Assembly (NCBI GenBank): GCA_023433505.1
Contig: JAEZCO010000059.1
Span: 26,305 to 90,304 of the forward strand
Length of the DNA: 64,000 nt
Reading direction: 5' to 3'
Origin: Bacillota bacterium
Lineage (GTDB): Bacteria > Bacillota > Clostridia > Acetivibrionales > DTU013
Positions 57,482 to 64,000 of this stretch are shown piece after piece. Position numbers and translations under genes: made by a program. Numbering within the stretch: position 1 is the first letter of the stretch; each line of letters starts with the position of its first letter. Under the pieces are notes generated by a model. It did no database searches, had not been told where the DNA came from, and saw only the letters and a list, made by a program, of their open reading frames with translations.

Positions 57482-57513
57482 CAAAAAAAAGCTCCCGAAG
57501 GGGAGCATTTTTT
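57482..57513. terminator. Bidirectional terminator between the DNRLRE gene and rplL
   Basis: GCTCCC (57491-57496) and GGGAGC (57501-57506) form a stem with a GAAG or CTTC loop; A8 on one side and T7 on the other make it work in both directions. It ends rplL transcription before the island. Confidence 0.9.
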
Positions 57514-57524
57514 TAAAGGAAATA

Positions 57525-57908
57525 TTATTTGATTTCTACGCCGGCGCCAACTTCTTTGAACTTTGCTTCGATAGAAGCGGCTTCTTCCTTGGATACGTTT
57601 TCTTTCACAGTCTTGGGAGCTCCGTCAACGAGATCCTTAGCTTCTTTAAGTCCAAGGCCGGTCAATTCTCTGACAACCTTGATAACCTTGATCTTGTCCG
57701 GGCCGACTTCCTTCAATATAACATTGAATTCTGTCTTCTCTTCAACTACAGGAGCTGCTGCGCCTGCTGCGGGAGCTGCTGCAACTGCTACGGGAGCTGC
57801 TGCCGATACGCCGAATTCTTCCTCAAGAGCCTTTACCAGTTCGGATAATTCCAATACGGTCAATGCCTTAACGTCCTCAATCAATTTTAAAACTTTATCA
57901 CTAGCCAT
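57525..57908 (-). CDS. rplL: 50S ribosomal protein L7/L12
   Basis: Stalk protein that recruits translational GTPases, 127 residues. The N-terminal dimer region, an Ala/Pro-rich hinge (about 36-55) and the C-terminal domain FNVILKEVGPDKIKVIKVVR with GLGLKEAKDLVDGAPK are typical. It follows rplJ by 46 bases. Instead of rpoB, a strong terminator follows 12 bases downstream. Confidence 0.98.
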   Translation of the reverse strand: MASDKVLKLIEDVKALTVLELSELVKALEEEFGVSAAAPVAVAAAPAAGAAAPVVEEKTEFNVILKEVGPDKIKVIKVVRELTGLGLKEAKDLVDGAPKTVKENVSKEEAASIEAKFKEVGAGVEIK

Positions 57909-57954
57909 TTTTAAATACCTCCATATTTTTTTAATTTAAAATTTTTATTTTTTG

Positions 57955-58488
57955 TTATGCGCTTGCCTTTTGTTCAGCAATAGCATTTAATGCCACTACA
58001 AGGCCTTTTAAGTTTCCGTTCAATACATTGACAAATCCGGAGATAGGAGCGTTCAAGCCGCCCAAAACCCTTGATATGAGCACTTCTCTCGAAGGCAGAT
58101 CCGCAAGAGCCTTTATTCCGTTTACATCGATGATCTTTCCTTCAACAACGCCGGCTTTCAACTCAAGCTTGTCAAATTTCTTGACGTACTCGCTTAAAAC
58201 CTTGGCCGGAGCAACTGCATCCACAGCGCTTGACGCCATGGCCGTAGGTCCGTTCAATACCGCATCCAGACCGTCAAGACCGTTCTCTTTGGCAGCAAAC
58301 CGGGTAAGCGTGTTTTTGACAACCTTATACTCGACGCCTGCTTTTCTGAGAGCGTTTCTCAATTCCGTATCCTGTTCAACGGTAAGTCCTCTGTGGTCAG
58401 CAAAAACGATGGCTTTGGCGGCCTTCATCTTCTGGCTGATCTCATCAACAACTACACGTTTCTGGCTGATCGTATTTTCTTTTGGCAC
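57955..58488 (-). CDS. rplJ: 50S ribosomal protein L10
   Basis: Stalk base protein that binds L7/L12 dimers and 23S rRNA, 177 residues. The sequence has VFADHRGLTVEQDTELRNAL and YKVVKNTLTRFAAKE; the C-terminal helix is short. The start is a GTG at 58488 following GGAGGTG. A regulatory L10 leader lies upstream, so the protein likely controls rplJL expression. Confidence 0.97.
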   Translation of the reverse strand: MPKENTISQKRVVVDEISQKMKAAKAIVFADHRGLTVEQDTELRNALRKAGVEYKVVKNTLTRFAAKENGLDGLDAVLNGPTAMASSAVDAVAPAKVLSEYVKKFDKLELKAGVVEGKIIDVNGIKALADLPSREVLISRVLGGLNAPISGFVNVLNGNLKGLVVALNAIAEQKASA

Positions 58489-58559
58489 TATTTACACCTC
58501 CTCTGATAATGATAGGGGACACTTTTCGGTTGAAGCATGTCTCCGTTTATACTGCGAAA

Positions 58560-58690
58560 TCTAAAAATAAAACCCCTTGCATGCAAAGACATACAAGGGG
58601 TATAGTTTCTTAAGAAACAATTCCTACCTCGGCAGGCCGACCGGAGTCCATTACGCTTTTTTTTTAAAGCACCTGCTGTCTATGGCATAC
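58560..58690 (-). promoter_or_regulatory. L10 leader with intrinsic terminator (autoregulation by L10)
   Basis: On the minus strand, AGACAGCAGGTG (about 58674-58685) and later CCTGCCGAGGTAGG (about 58622-58637) match the conserved parts of L10 leaders. Further down, CCCCTTGTATG pairs with CATGCAAGGGG (58573-58600) and is followed by TTTTATTTTT, a clear terminator. L10 binding to the leader would set the balance between termination and rplJL transcription. Confidence 0.85.
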
Positions 58691-58783
58691 AAATATTAAA
58701 TTGAACAACGTTTATCTTACAACATTCCAGTCTATTTGTAAAGCCTTATTTCAAAGCTTATATTCAAACAGCACTTTTAAGGC

Positions 58784-59479
58784 TTACTCCGTTACTTTGG
58801 CAGGGTTGACCTTTATCCCAGGGCCCATGGTTGTGGTAACAACAACGCTCTTCAGGTATTGGCCTTTAGCTGCCACCGGTTTGGCCTTAAGTATTGCTTC
58901 CATCAGGGTGTGGAAATTGTCCACCAGCTTTTCAGCATCAAAGGACACCTTCCCTATGGGGCAATGGATGATATTGGTTTTATCAAGCCTGTACTCGATC
59001 TTACCGGCTTTAATATCTGCAATAGCCTTTGTAACATCCGGAGTAACCGTACCGGCTTTCGGGTTTGGCATGAGGCCTTTGGGACCAAGCACCTTACCGA
59101 GTCTGCCGACAACGCCCATCATATCGGGTGTAGCTACAACCACATCAAAATCGAACCAGTTTTCGCCTTGAATTTTTGCTACGAGATCTTCGGCGCCTAC
59201 AAAGTCGGCTCCGCCCTGTTCTGCTTCCTTGGCCTTGTCGCCTTTTGCAAAGACAAGAACCCTTACCTTTTTACCTGTGCCGTGAGGCAGAACGACTGCG
59301 CCTCTGACCTGCTGGTCGGCATGCCTTGAGTCGACGCCCAGCTTGATGTGAGCTTCGACGGTTTCGTCAAACTTCGCCTTGGCTGTCTGCTTTGCCAGAC
59401 CCATTGTCTGTGCCGGATCATACAATGCAGCTCTATCAATTAACTTCGAACTTTCGAGATATTTTTTACCTCTCTTCAT
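58784..59479 (-). CDS. rplA: 50S ribosomal protein L1
   Basis: Forms the L1 stalk at the E site, 231 residues. It begins MKRGKKYLESSKLID and has the conserved PHGTGKKVRVLVFAKG, GKVLGPKGLMPNPKAGTVT and PIGKVSFDAEKL segments. GGAGAGG lies before the ATG. It follows rplK by 94 bases in one operon. Confidence 0.98.
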   Translation of the reverse strand: MKRGKKYLESSKLIDRAALYDPAQTMGLAKQTAKAKFDETVEAHIKLGVDSRHADQQVRGAVVLPHGTGKKVRVLVFAKGDKAKEAEQGGADFVGAEDLVAKIQGENWFDFDVVVATPDMMGVVGRLGKVLGPKGLMPNPKAGTVTPDVTKAIADIKAGKIEYRLDKTNIIHCPIGKVSFDAEKLVDNFHTLMEAILKAKPVAAKGQYLKSVVVTTTMGPGIKVNPAKVTE

Positions 59480-59573
59480 GACTATCCTCTCCTTCGTGGT
59501 AAATTTTTTCGGGAAACGCGGGTTCCCCTCCCACTTTTATGACAACCGCAAAAGTTAAAGCCGGTTATCAAGG

Positions 59574-59999
59574 TCAATCTACGACAACAATCCCCATGCT
59601 CCTTGCAGTTCCTGCGATCATGCTGGCTGCAGCATCAACGCTGGCTGCGTTAAGGTCCGGCATTTTCATTTCGGCGATTTTTCTTACTTCCGCTTTGGTG
59701 ATTTTCGCAACTTTGTCTTTGTTCGGTTTACCTGAACCGCTCTCGATTTTGCAAGCCTTCTTCAAAAGGACTGAAGCCGGAGGAGTTTTCAAAATGAAGG
59801 TAAAGGATCTGTCTGCATAAATGGTAATAACTACCGGTATTACCAGTCCCGCATCCTTTGCCGTCCTTTCATTGAACTCCTTGCAGAATCCCATTATGTT
59901 TACACCATGCTGTCCTAAAGCTGGTCCAACCGGTGGAGCCGGAGTTGCTTTCCCCGCTGTAATCTGAAGTTTTACATAGCCGGTTATCTTCTTTGCCAT
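59574..59999 (-). CDS. rplK: 50S ribosomal protein L11
   Basis: GTPase-associated-centre protein, 141 residues. Sequence begins AKKITGYVKLQITAGKATPA, with PPVGPALGQHGVNIMGFCK and the C-terminal RNA-binding domain KITKAEVRKIAEMKMPDLNA. The ATG at 59999 is chosen, nine bases after GGGAGGTG; a longer reading to 60071 is discarded. Confidence 0.98.
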   Translation of the reverse strand: MAKKITGYVKLQITAGKATPAPPVGPALGQHGVNIMGFCKEFNERTAKDAGLVIPVVITIYADRSFTFILKTPPASVLLKKACKIESGSGKPNKDKVAKITKAEVRKIAEMKMPDLNAASVDAAASMIAGTARSMGIVVVD

Positions 60000-60134
60000 G
60001 TTTATTCCACCTCCCAATCTCTTAAAAATTGCTGTGGGCAGCACAAAAGCCGCTTTGAATGCAATTTTCAAATATTTAATCTATAGACGTAAAGAGATCT
60101 TTCGATCTTCGGCCTATCCAATATGATTTATGAT

Positions 60135-60668
60135 TTATAATTTCTGTATCTGGGTCAATTCCAATTCAACGGGAGTTTCTCTGCCAAACATGGAAACGGC
60201 CACTCTGACCTTCTTCTTTTCCATGTTGATTTCTTCAACAATACCGATGAAATTTTCAAGGGGTCCGGAAATTACCCTTACATTATCGCCAACTTCATAA
60301 TCCACGGTGGGTGCAAACTCTTCCACGCCCATGGTCTTGACTTCATCATCCGTTAATGGGACAGGTTTTGATCCCGGTCCTACAAAGCCTGTAACACCGC
60401 GGGTATTCCTGACCACATACCAGGATTCGTCCGTCATCAGCATTTTAACCAGAACATACCCGGGAAACACCTTTCGCAAGGTTGCTTTCTTTTTACCATC
60501 CTTGATTTCGATCTGCTCCTCCATGGGAACGACAATATCAATAATGGCTTCCTGCATGCTCCTGTTTTCAACTATTTTTTCCAGGTTGGCCTTCACTTTG
60601 TTCTCATACCCTGAATAGGTATGGACAACATACCATTTGGCGCCTTCGGGCATATCGTTAACCTGCAT
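60135..60668 (-). CDS. nusG: Transcription termination/antitermination factor NusG
   Basis: Binds RNA polymerase and modulates pausing and Rho or S10 contacts. It has the NGN domain (KWYVVHTYSGYENKVKANLE, then PGYVLVKMLMTDESWYVVRN) and a KOW domain (VRVISGPLENFIGIVEEINM), totalling 177 residues. The distance from GGAGG to the first ATG is long (12 bases), so the ATG five codons later is possible. It overlaps no neighbour; secE lies 21 bases upstream. Confidence 0.96.
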   Translation of the reverse strand: MQVNDMPEGAKWYVVHTYSGYENKVKANLEKIVENRSMQEAIIDIVVPMEEQIEIKDGKKKATLRKVFPGYVLVKMLMTDESWYVVRNTRGVTGFVGPGSKPVPLTDDEVKTMGVEEFAPTVDYEVGDNVRVISGPLENFIGIVEEINMEKKKVRVAVSMFGRETPVELELTQIQKL

Positions 60669-60689
60669 AAGTTTTCATGTCCTCCTTCA

Positions 60690-60914
60690 TTACTTTGCCA
60701 GAGTCCATTCAACTATTTTGGTAAGAACCCCATCCGCTATCCAAATAACTGCCCCGACAACCAGACAGGTAAGCAATACCGTAATCGTATTGTTTGTCAA
60801 CTGTTCTCTTGTAGGCCATATTACCTTTTTCAGCTCTGTTCTTATATCCTTAAAGAATCTGACAAGATTCTTCCTGGCTTTCGCCATTTTGGATGTGCCT
60901 GCATTCTCAGCCAT
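60690..60914 (-). CDS. secE: Preprotein translocase subunit SecE
   Basis: Essential clamp of the SecY channel, 74 residues. One membrane span (about 45-65, TVLLTCLVVGAVIWIADGVL) follows the conserved FFKDIRTELKKVIWPTREQL amphipathic segment. GGAGGTG lies before the ATG. It is in the classical rpmG-secE-nusG order. Confidence 0.95.
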   Translation of the reverse strand: MAENAGTSKMAKARKNLVRFFKDIRTELKKVIWPTREQLTNNTITVLLTCLVVGAVIWIADGVLTKIVEWTLAK

Positions 60915-60934
60915 AGTTCCGCACCTCCGCTTAA

Positions 60935-61084
60935 TTATTTAGTTTCTTTGTGTGATGTGTGTTTATGGCAAAATTTACAATACTTCTTCATTTCAATCCT
61001 GTCCGGATCGTTCTTTTTGTTCTTCATTGTATTGTAATTCCTTTGCTTGCAGTCCATACAAGCCATAACAATTTTAACTCTCAT
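60935..61084 (-). CDS. rpmG: 50S ribosomal protein L33
   Basis: A 49-residue ribosomal protein, beginning MRVKIVMACMDCKQRNYNT and ending in KYCKFCHKHTSHKETK. The four cysteines in two CxxC pairs (CMDC and CKFC) make the zinc-binding form of L33. GGAGGTG lies before the ATG. It is the first gene of the ribosomal operon running to rplL and starts 20 bases upstream of secE. Confidence 0.95.
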   Translation of the reverse strand: MRVKIVMACMDCKQRNYNTMKNKKNDPDRIEMKKYCKFCHKHTSHKETK

Positions 61085-61175
61085 CCCTAACACCTCCAGC
61101 CCCTGATTATCAAAGTGGGATATTCCCTCCTGACGGGGGAATGCTTAGACTCCGTGAATGTGCCTATGTCCTCTC

Positions 61176-61201
61176 AAAAAAAAAGACCTCCGTTGACGGA
61201 G
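61176..61201 (-). terminator. Short hairpin with U9 at the head of the rpmG operon
   Basis: CTCCG and CGGAG with a four-base loop at 61188-61201 are followed on the minus strand by nine T (61176-61184). It lies directly after the rpmG promoter, so it either ends transcripts from the DinB gene or acts as an attenuator; a second copy of ACGGAG at about 61149-61155 could pair instead. Confidence 0.6.
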
Positions 61202-61209
61202 CAATAAAT

Positions 61210-61238
61210 AATTTAACATAGTTCAATCAAAAAGTCAA
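61210..61238 (-). promoter_or_regulatory. Promoter of the rpmG-secE-nusG-rplKAJL operon
   Basis: On the minus strand, TTGACT (61233-61238), a 17-base spacer and TAAATT (61210-61215) preceded by TGT. The transcript would start near 61203, at the base of the short hairpin. Confidence 0.7.
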
Positions 61239-61405
61239 GGATTTTGTTTCGGTCCGCGGGATTCCGGCCTCCGTGCAAATACCGCTTCATCCGTCGTTCT
61301 CATAAAAGTATTGCCTCCAATGAACCAAAATACTCCTTATACGCTTGATAAAACGTAAAAAAGTAAAAATAAGGTCCGGAAAAACAAATCTTTTTTTCGC
61401 AGGCT

Positions 61406-61867
61406 CTATTTGCCGAGTTCCTCCAGTCTGCCTTCAAAATGGTTGATATGCCACTCCATATGGCGGTAATAATCGTTTACCAAAAAGGAAAGCGTAAGCG
61501 CATCTTCCCCTTTAACCCATACATTCTCAAGTCTGCTGCTGTCCATGTGCCGGATAACCTCTACCAGGACACAATTATAGCTGTACCAAAGCGCTATCAG
61601 AGCTTTCCAGTCAATGTCGGCATATTTCTGTATTTTTATCCACTGCTCTCCGTTGTAGGCAGGGAAGTCCAACAAATCGTCAAACTGCAGCCTTACAAAT
61701 CTTTGATGATTATTGGATGCGGAGTCGATCAAATGCCCGATGATCTCCTTAAGCGTCCATTGATCCTCAGAAAGCCGTTTCCCTGAAATTTCTCCGGGGA
61801 CCTGAGACAGTCTTGCATTAAATGAATCGATGATTCCTTTGAATTTTATTACATCAAACAATTCCAT
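61406..61867 (-). CDS. DinB/YfiT-like metal-dependent protein
   Basis: A 153-residue four-helix protein of the DinB superfamily. The metal-binding histidines are seen in KEIIGHLIDSASNNHQR (about 40-57) and HMEWHINHFEGRLEEL (about 136-151). Members include thiol transferases using bacillithiol or mycothiol and proteins of unknown role. GGAGGTGT lies directly upstream of the ATG. The neighbour upstream is a GNAT acetyltransferase on the same strand, 68 bases away. Confidence 0.85.
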   Translation of the reverse strand: MELFDVIKFKGIIDSFNARLSQVPGEISGKRLSEDQWTLKEIIGHLIDSASNNHQRFVRLQFDDLLDFPAYNGEQWIKIQKYADIDWKALIALWYSYNCVLVEVIRHMDSSRLENVWVKGEDALTLSFLVNDYYRHMEWHINHFEGRLEELGK

Positions 61868-61935
61868 ACACCTCCAAAATTATAACAATTAAATTACGGA
61901 CATTGCACATTATGTTTTTGGCTATTCCAGCGGAT

Positions 61936-62418
61936 TTACACTGCCTTTTCCATGAAACACACTTCAAAGGGCAGGTGTTTAAAGGCTTTCAGCCCTGTTT
62001 CAACAAAGCCGTACCGGATATACCAGGCCTTCAACACCCTGTTTTCGTTGATGATGCCAATGGATATTTTTTTGCCGCCATGCTCTCTGACGAAGTCAAC
62101 AACAAAATCAATTAATTCCTTTCCGTAGCCCTTATGCCTGTATTCGGGCAGTACAGCCAACCGTTCCATATAAAATACATCTTCACTTGCTTTTTCTGCA
62201 GCAACAAAACCTATACAAAGATCGGCAAAATAGGCTGCAAACAACTCAATGCCTTTCTCTCTCATTTTTGCAAGCGAATCCGGACCTGCGAATGCAGGAT
62301 TTGTGGGGGCATTTTCTCTGGTAATATTGAATTCATCCGCTACGGTGATAAAAGAATTCCGGATGACTTCCGTACATACTTCGTCTTCGTCGATGACCTT
62401 TCTGATCTTTAGACCCAT
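61936..62418 (-). CDS. GNAT-family N-acetyltransferase
   Basis: A 160-residue acetyl-CoA-dependent acetyltransferase. The core motif A is VLPEYRHKGYGKELIDFVVD (about 88-107) with the pyrophosphate-binding RHKGYG; motif B follows in ENRVLKAWYIRYGFVETG. Substrate unknown. AGGAGA lies just before the ATG. It shares strand and short spacing with the DinB gene and may form a two-gene unit. Confidence 0.88.
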   Translation of the reverse strand: MGLKIRKVIDEDEVCTEVIRNSFITVADEFNITRENAPTNPAFAGPDSLAKMREKGIELFAAYFADLCIGFVAAEKASEDVFYMERLAVLPEYRHKGYGKELIDFVVDFVREHGGKKISIGIINENRVLKAWYIRYGFVETGLKAFKHLPFEVCFMEKAV

Positions 62419-62568
62419 AGCATCTCTCCTAAATCATATCTACGAGCGGTAAATCAATATATGGATAGAAATATCATATTATTTTATCCTCCTACCGTCA
62501 AGCGGAGAATAACTTGAGTTTCCGTAGTTTTATCCACAGACCCCTTATTAAGCTGGTAACGTAATCAA

Positions 62569-63959
62569 CAGATTTCAAAAAACGCCTAAAATAAAAGGAA
62601 TCCGCATCCTTTTTGTAGTAGAATATTGGTGTCCAAAACAAAATCTACACTAAACAATAAAGAAAGGGATTCCTTATGTTTAATTCTACAACAAATACCT
62701 ATGCTTTGAAACGAGAAATTTTATCTTTTTCAAACAAAATTTCTCGTAAGCTTTCAAAACCCAACCGCAAGTTCACAGCTGATATTACCTATGGTATGTT
62801 AGCTTCAAACAGTTGCCTTTTGACTGATGTAGTAGATCAGCTTCACGAAGCCTCCAAAAAGGTCAACAGCGTAGAAAGACTTACCCGGCATTTGAATAAG
62901 GGAACACCAAAAGCTGCTTTATCCTCGTATCTTCATACGATACGGAAATGGGTTCCTGATCAGCCGGTTATTCATATCGATGATAGTGATGTCATCAAGC
63001 CGGACGGTCGCAAGTTTGAAGCACTGGGCCTTGTTCGGGATGGCTCTAAAAGCACTGATACCAAAAATATCTACGAGAAAGGCTATCATGTAACAGAGGC
63101 CTGTGTCATGACGAAAAGCAACCATCCGGTCAGTATTTATTCCAAAATCCACTCTTCGAAAGAGAAGAATTTCACATCCATCAATAATTTCACCTTTGAT
63201 GCCATGGAACGTGGGAAAGCGATGTTTGGGAAAGCTACTTTTGTTATGGACCGGGGCTATGATGATAACAAGATGTTCCTAAAGCTGGATGAATTAAAGC
63301 AGGACTATGTGATTCGTCTTACTGCTAAAAGGAAACTCCTGTTTCATCATAAATGGGTGGCTGCCACTGAACTGCGAAACCGCCGGAAAGGGAAAATCAC
63401 GACACCAGTGTTCTACAAGGGCAAAAAGCGGGAAGCATACCTATCCCACGTAAAGGTGCAAATCACAGCATCCAGAAAAGATATTTACCTGGTTCTTGTT
63501 TACGGCATCACGGAACATCCGATGATGCTCGCAACGAATAAGGAATTAAAGTCCAGGGATGATGTGATTCGCGTTGCCAGGCTCTATTTTTCACGCTGGC
63601 GAATTGAGGAATATTTCCGCAGCAAAAAGCAGCTTTTCCAGTTTGAAAATTTCCGTGTGCGTAAACTGGAAGCCATCAACGCTTTAAATTTCTATATCAC
63701 CATGTGTATGGCGTTTTTGGCTCTCATTTCAATTAAACCAGAATCCAATACATTAAAAGTTTCAATTATTCGGACAGCGGCTCCAATTAAGGAGAAAGTT
63801 CAGTTCAACTATTACCGGTTAGCGAAAGGTATCTCTGGCATACTATCGTATGCCAAAGAAGGTGTAAGGCTCTGGTTCAGGACAAAACGCCCCGCCTACT
63901 TTCAACTTTGTCTGAAGCTAACGTTTTAAAGTAGAAAAATCAAATCGTCCAAAGTCCTG
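62569..63959 (+). mobile_element. IS4-type insertion sequence (ends tentative)
   Basis: The transposase gene at 62676-63929 defines the element. Weak candidate ends are CAGATTTCAAAAAACG near 62569 and, reverse-complemented, CAGGACTTTGGACG near 63959; they match only partly, and no target duplication was seen. AAAAGGA and TCCTTTT at 62595-62616 form a hairpin upstream of the gene, which could block read-through transcription. The right end may lie beyond the window. Confidence 0.4.
62676..63929 (+). CDS. IS4-family DDE transposase
   Basis: A complete-looking 417-residue transposase. The DDE triad is visible: the first Asp in VIHIDDSDVIKPDG (about 93), the second in FVMDRGYDD (about 190), and the Glu within the YREK-like segment YFSRWRIEEYFRSKKQLFQF (about 306-325). 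The reading frame has no internal stop, so the enzyme may be active. AAAGGGA lies a few bases before the ATG. Its codon use looks similar to the flanking genes. It lies downstream of and divergent from the GNAT gene. Confidence 0.92.
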   Translation: MFNSTTNTYALKREILSFSNKISRKLSKPNRKFTADITYGMLASNSCLLTDVVDQLHEASKKVNSVERLTRHLNKGTPKAALSSYLHTIRKWVPDQPVIHIDDSDVIKPDGRKFEALGLVRDGSKSTDTKNIYEKGYHVTEACVMTKSNHPVSIYSKIHSSKEKNFTSINNFTFDAMERGKAMFGKATFVMDRGYDDNKMFLKLDELKQDYVIRLTAKRKLLFHHKWVAATELRNRRKGKITTPVFYKGKKREAYLSHVKVQITASRKDIYLVLVYGITEHPMMLATNKELKSRDDVIRVARLYFSRWRIEEYFRSKKQLFQFENFRVRKLEAINALNFYITMCMAFLALISIKPESNTLKVSIIRTAAPIKEKVQFNYYRLAKGISGILSYAKEGVRLWFRTKRPAYFQLCLKLTF

Positions 63960-64000
63960 CTTATAGTTGGGCTTATTAATGTATTCCTATTTTACAAACA

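Overview
The window is a chromosomal segment of a low-to-mid-GC Gram-positive anaerobe, most likely a spore-forming member of the Clostridia. The evidence is strong purine-rich Shine-Dalgarno (SD) sequences, frequent GTG and TTG starts, a MecA adaptor, a YbxF-type L7Ae protein, a pyruvate formate-lyase activase, a clostridial FprA flavodiiron protein, a bactofilin and SpoIIE-type phosphatase genes. No species can be named from the sequence alone.

Layout. 0-9.5 kb: an M23 peptidase (5' end outside the window) and bactofilin, an XRE regulator, a class A PBP, divergent proB and proA with a tiny membrane-protein ORF between them, an unknown protein and a pfl-activase-like gene. 9.5-18 kb: a potABCD polyamine transport operon behind a consensus promoter, pyruvate kinase with the extra C-terminal domain, an acyltransferase fused to a zinc ribbon, and a GltS-like symporter. 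18-27 kb: mecA, then a minus-strand group (VanW-like, PRC-barrel, an unknown membrane protein, a MASE3-SpoIIE phosphatase) and lon. 27-39 kb: structured non-coding repeats, a MoxR-DUF58-DUF4129 operon, a serine hydrolase, a YggT protein, a GH78 alpha-L-rhamnosidase with an AraC regulator, a URO-D/MtaA-like methyltransferase and FprA. 39-61 kb: the translation and transcription core on the minus strand, read from the right: rpmG-secE-nusG-rplK-rplA-(L10 leader)-rplJ-rplL, then rpoB-rpoC, then L7Ae-rpsL-rpsG-fusA-tuf. 61-64 kb: DinB, GNAT and an IS4-type transposase at the edge.

The most unusual region is 51.8-57.5 kb. rplL and rpoB, normally adjacent, are separated by about 6 kb holding two glycosyltransferases (GT2 with TPR-like repeats; GT4) and two proteins without signal peptides. 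The two proteins share a C-terminal module; one carries three 48-bp tandem repeats coding Ser/Thr-rich 16-residue units, the other a DNRLRE-type domain. rplL ends at a strong bidirectional terminator and rpoBC has its own near-consensus promoter, so the old operon is functionally split. A sigma-K-like promoter precedes the repeat protein. Together these suggest a spore-surface glycoprotein locus, which is inference.

A second theme is small non-coding repeats. A roughly 100-bp imperfect palindrome occurs at least seven times between genes (three of the copies within the rplL-rpoB interval), and two other repeat types lie at 27.0-27.45 kb and 31.1 kb, the latter supplying the stop codon of a hydrolase gene. 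Several leaders look regulatory: the L10 leader with its terminator, the rpsL-rpsG intergenic hairpins, the rpmG leader hairpin and a palindrome over the mecA -10 box.
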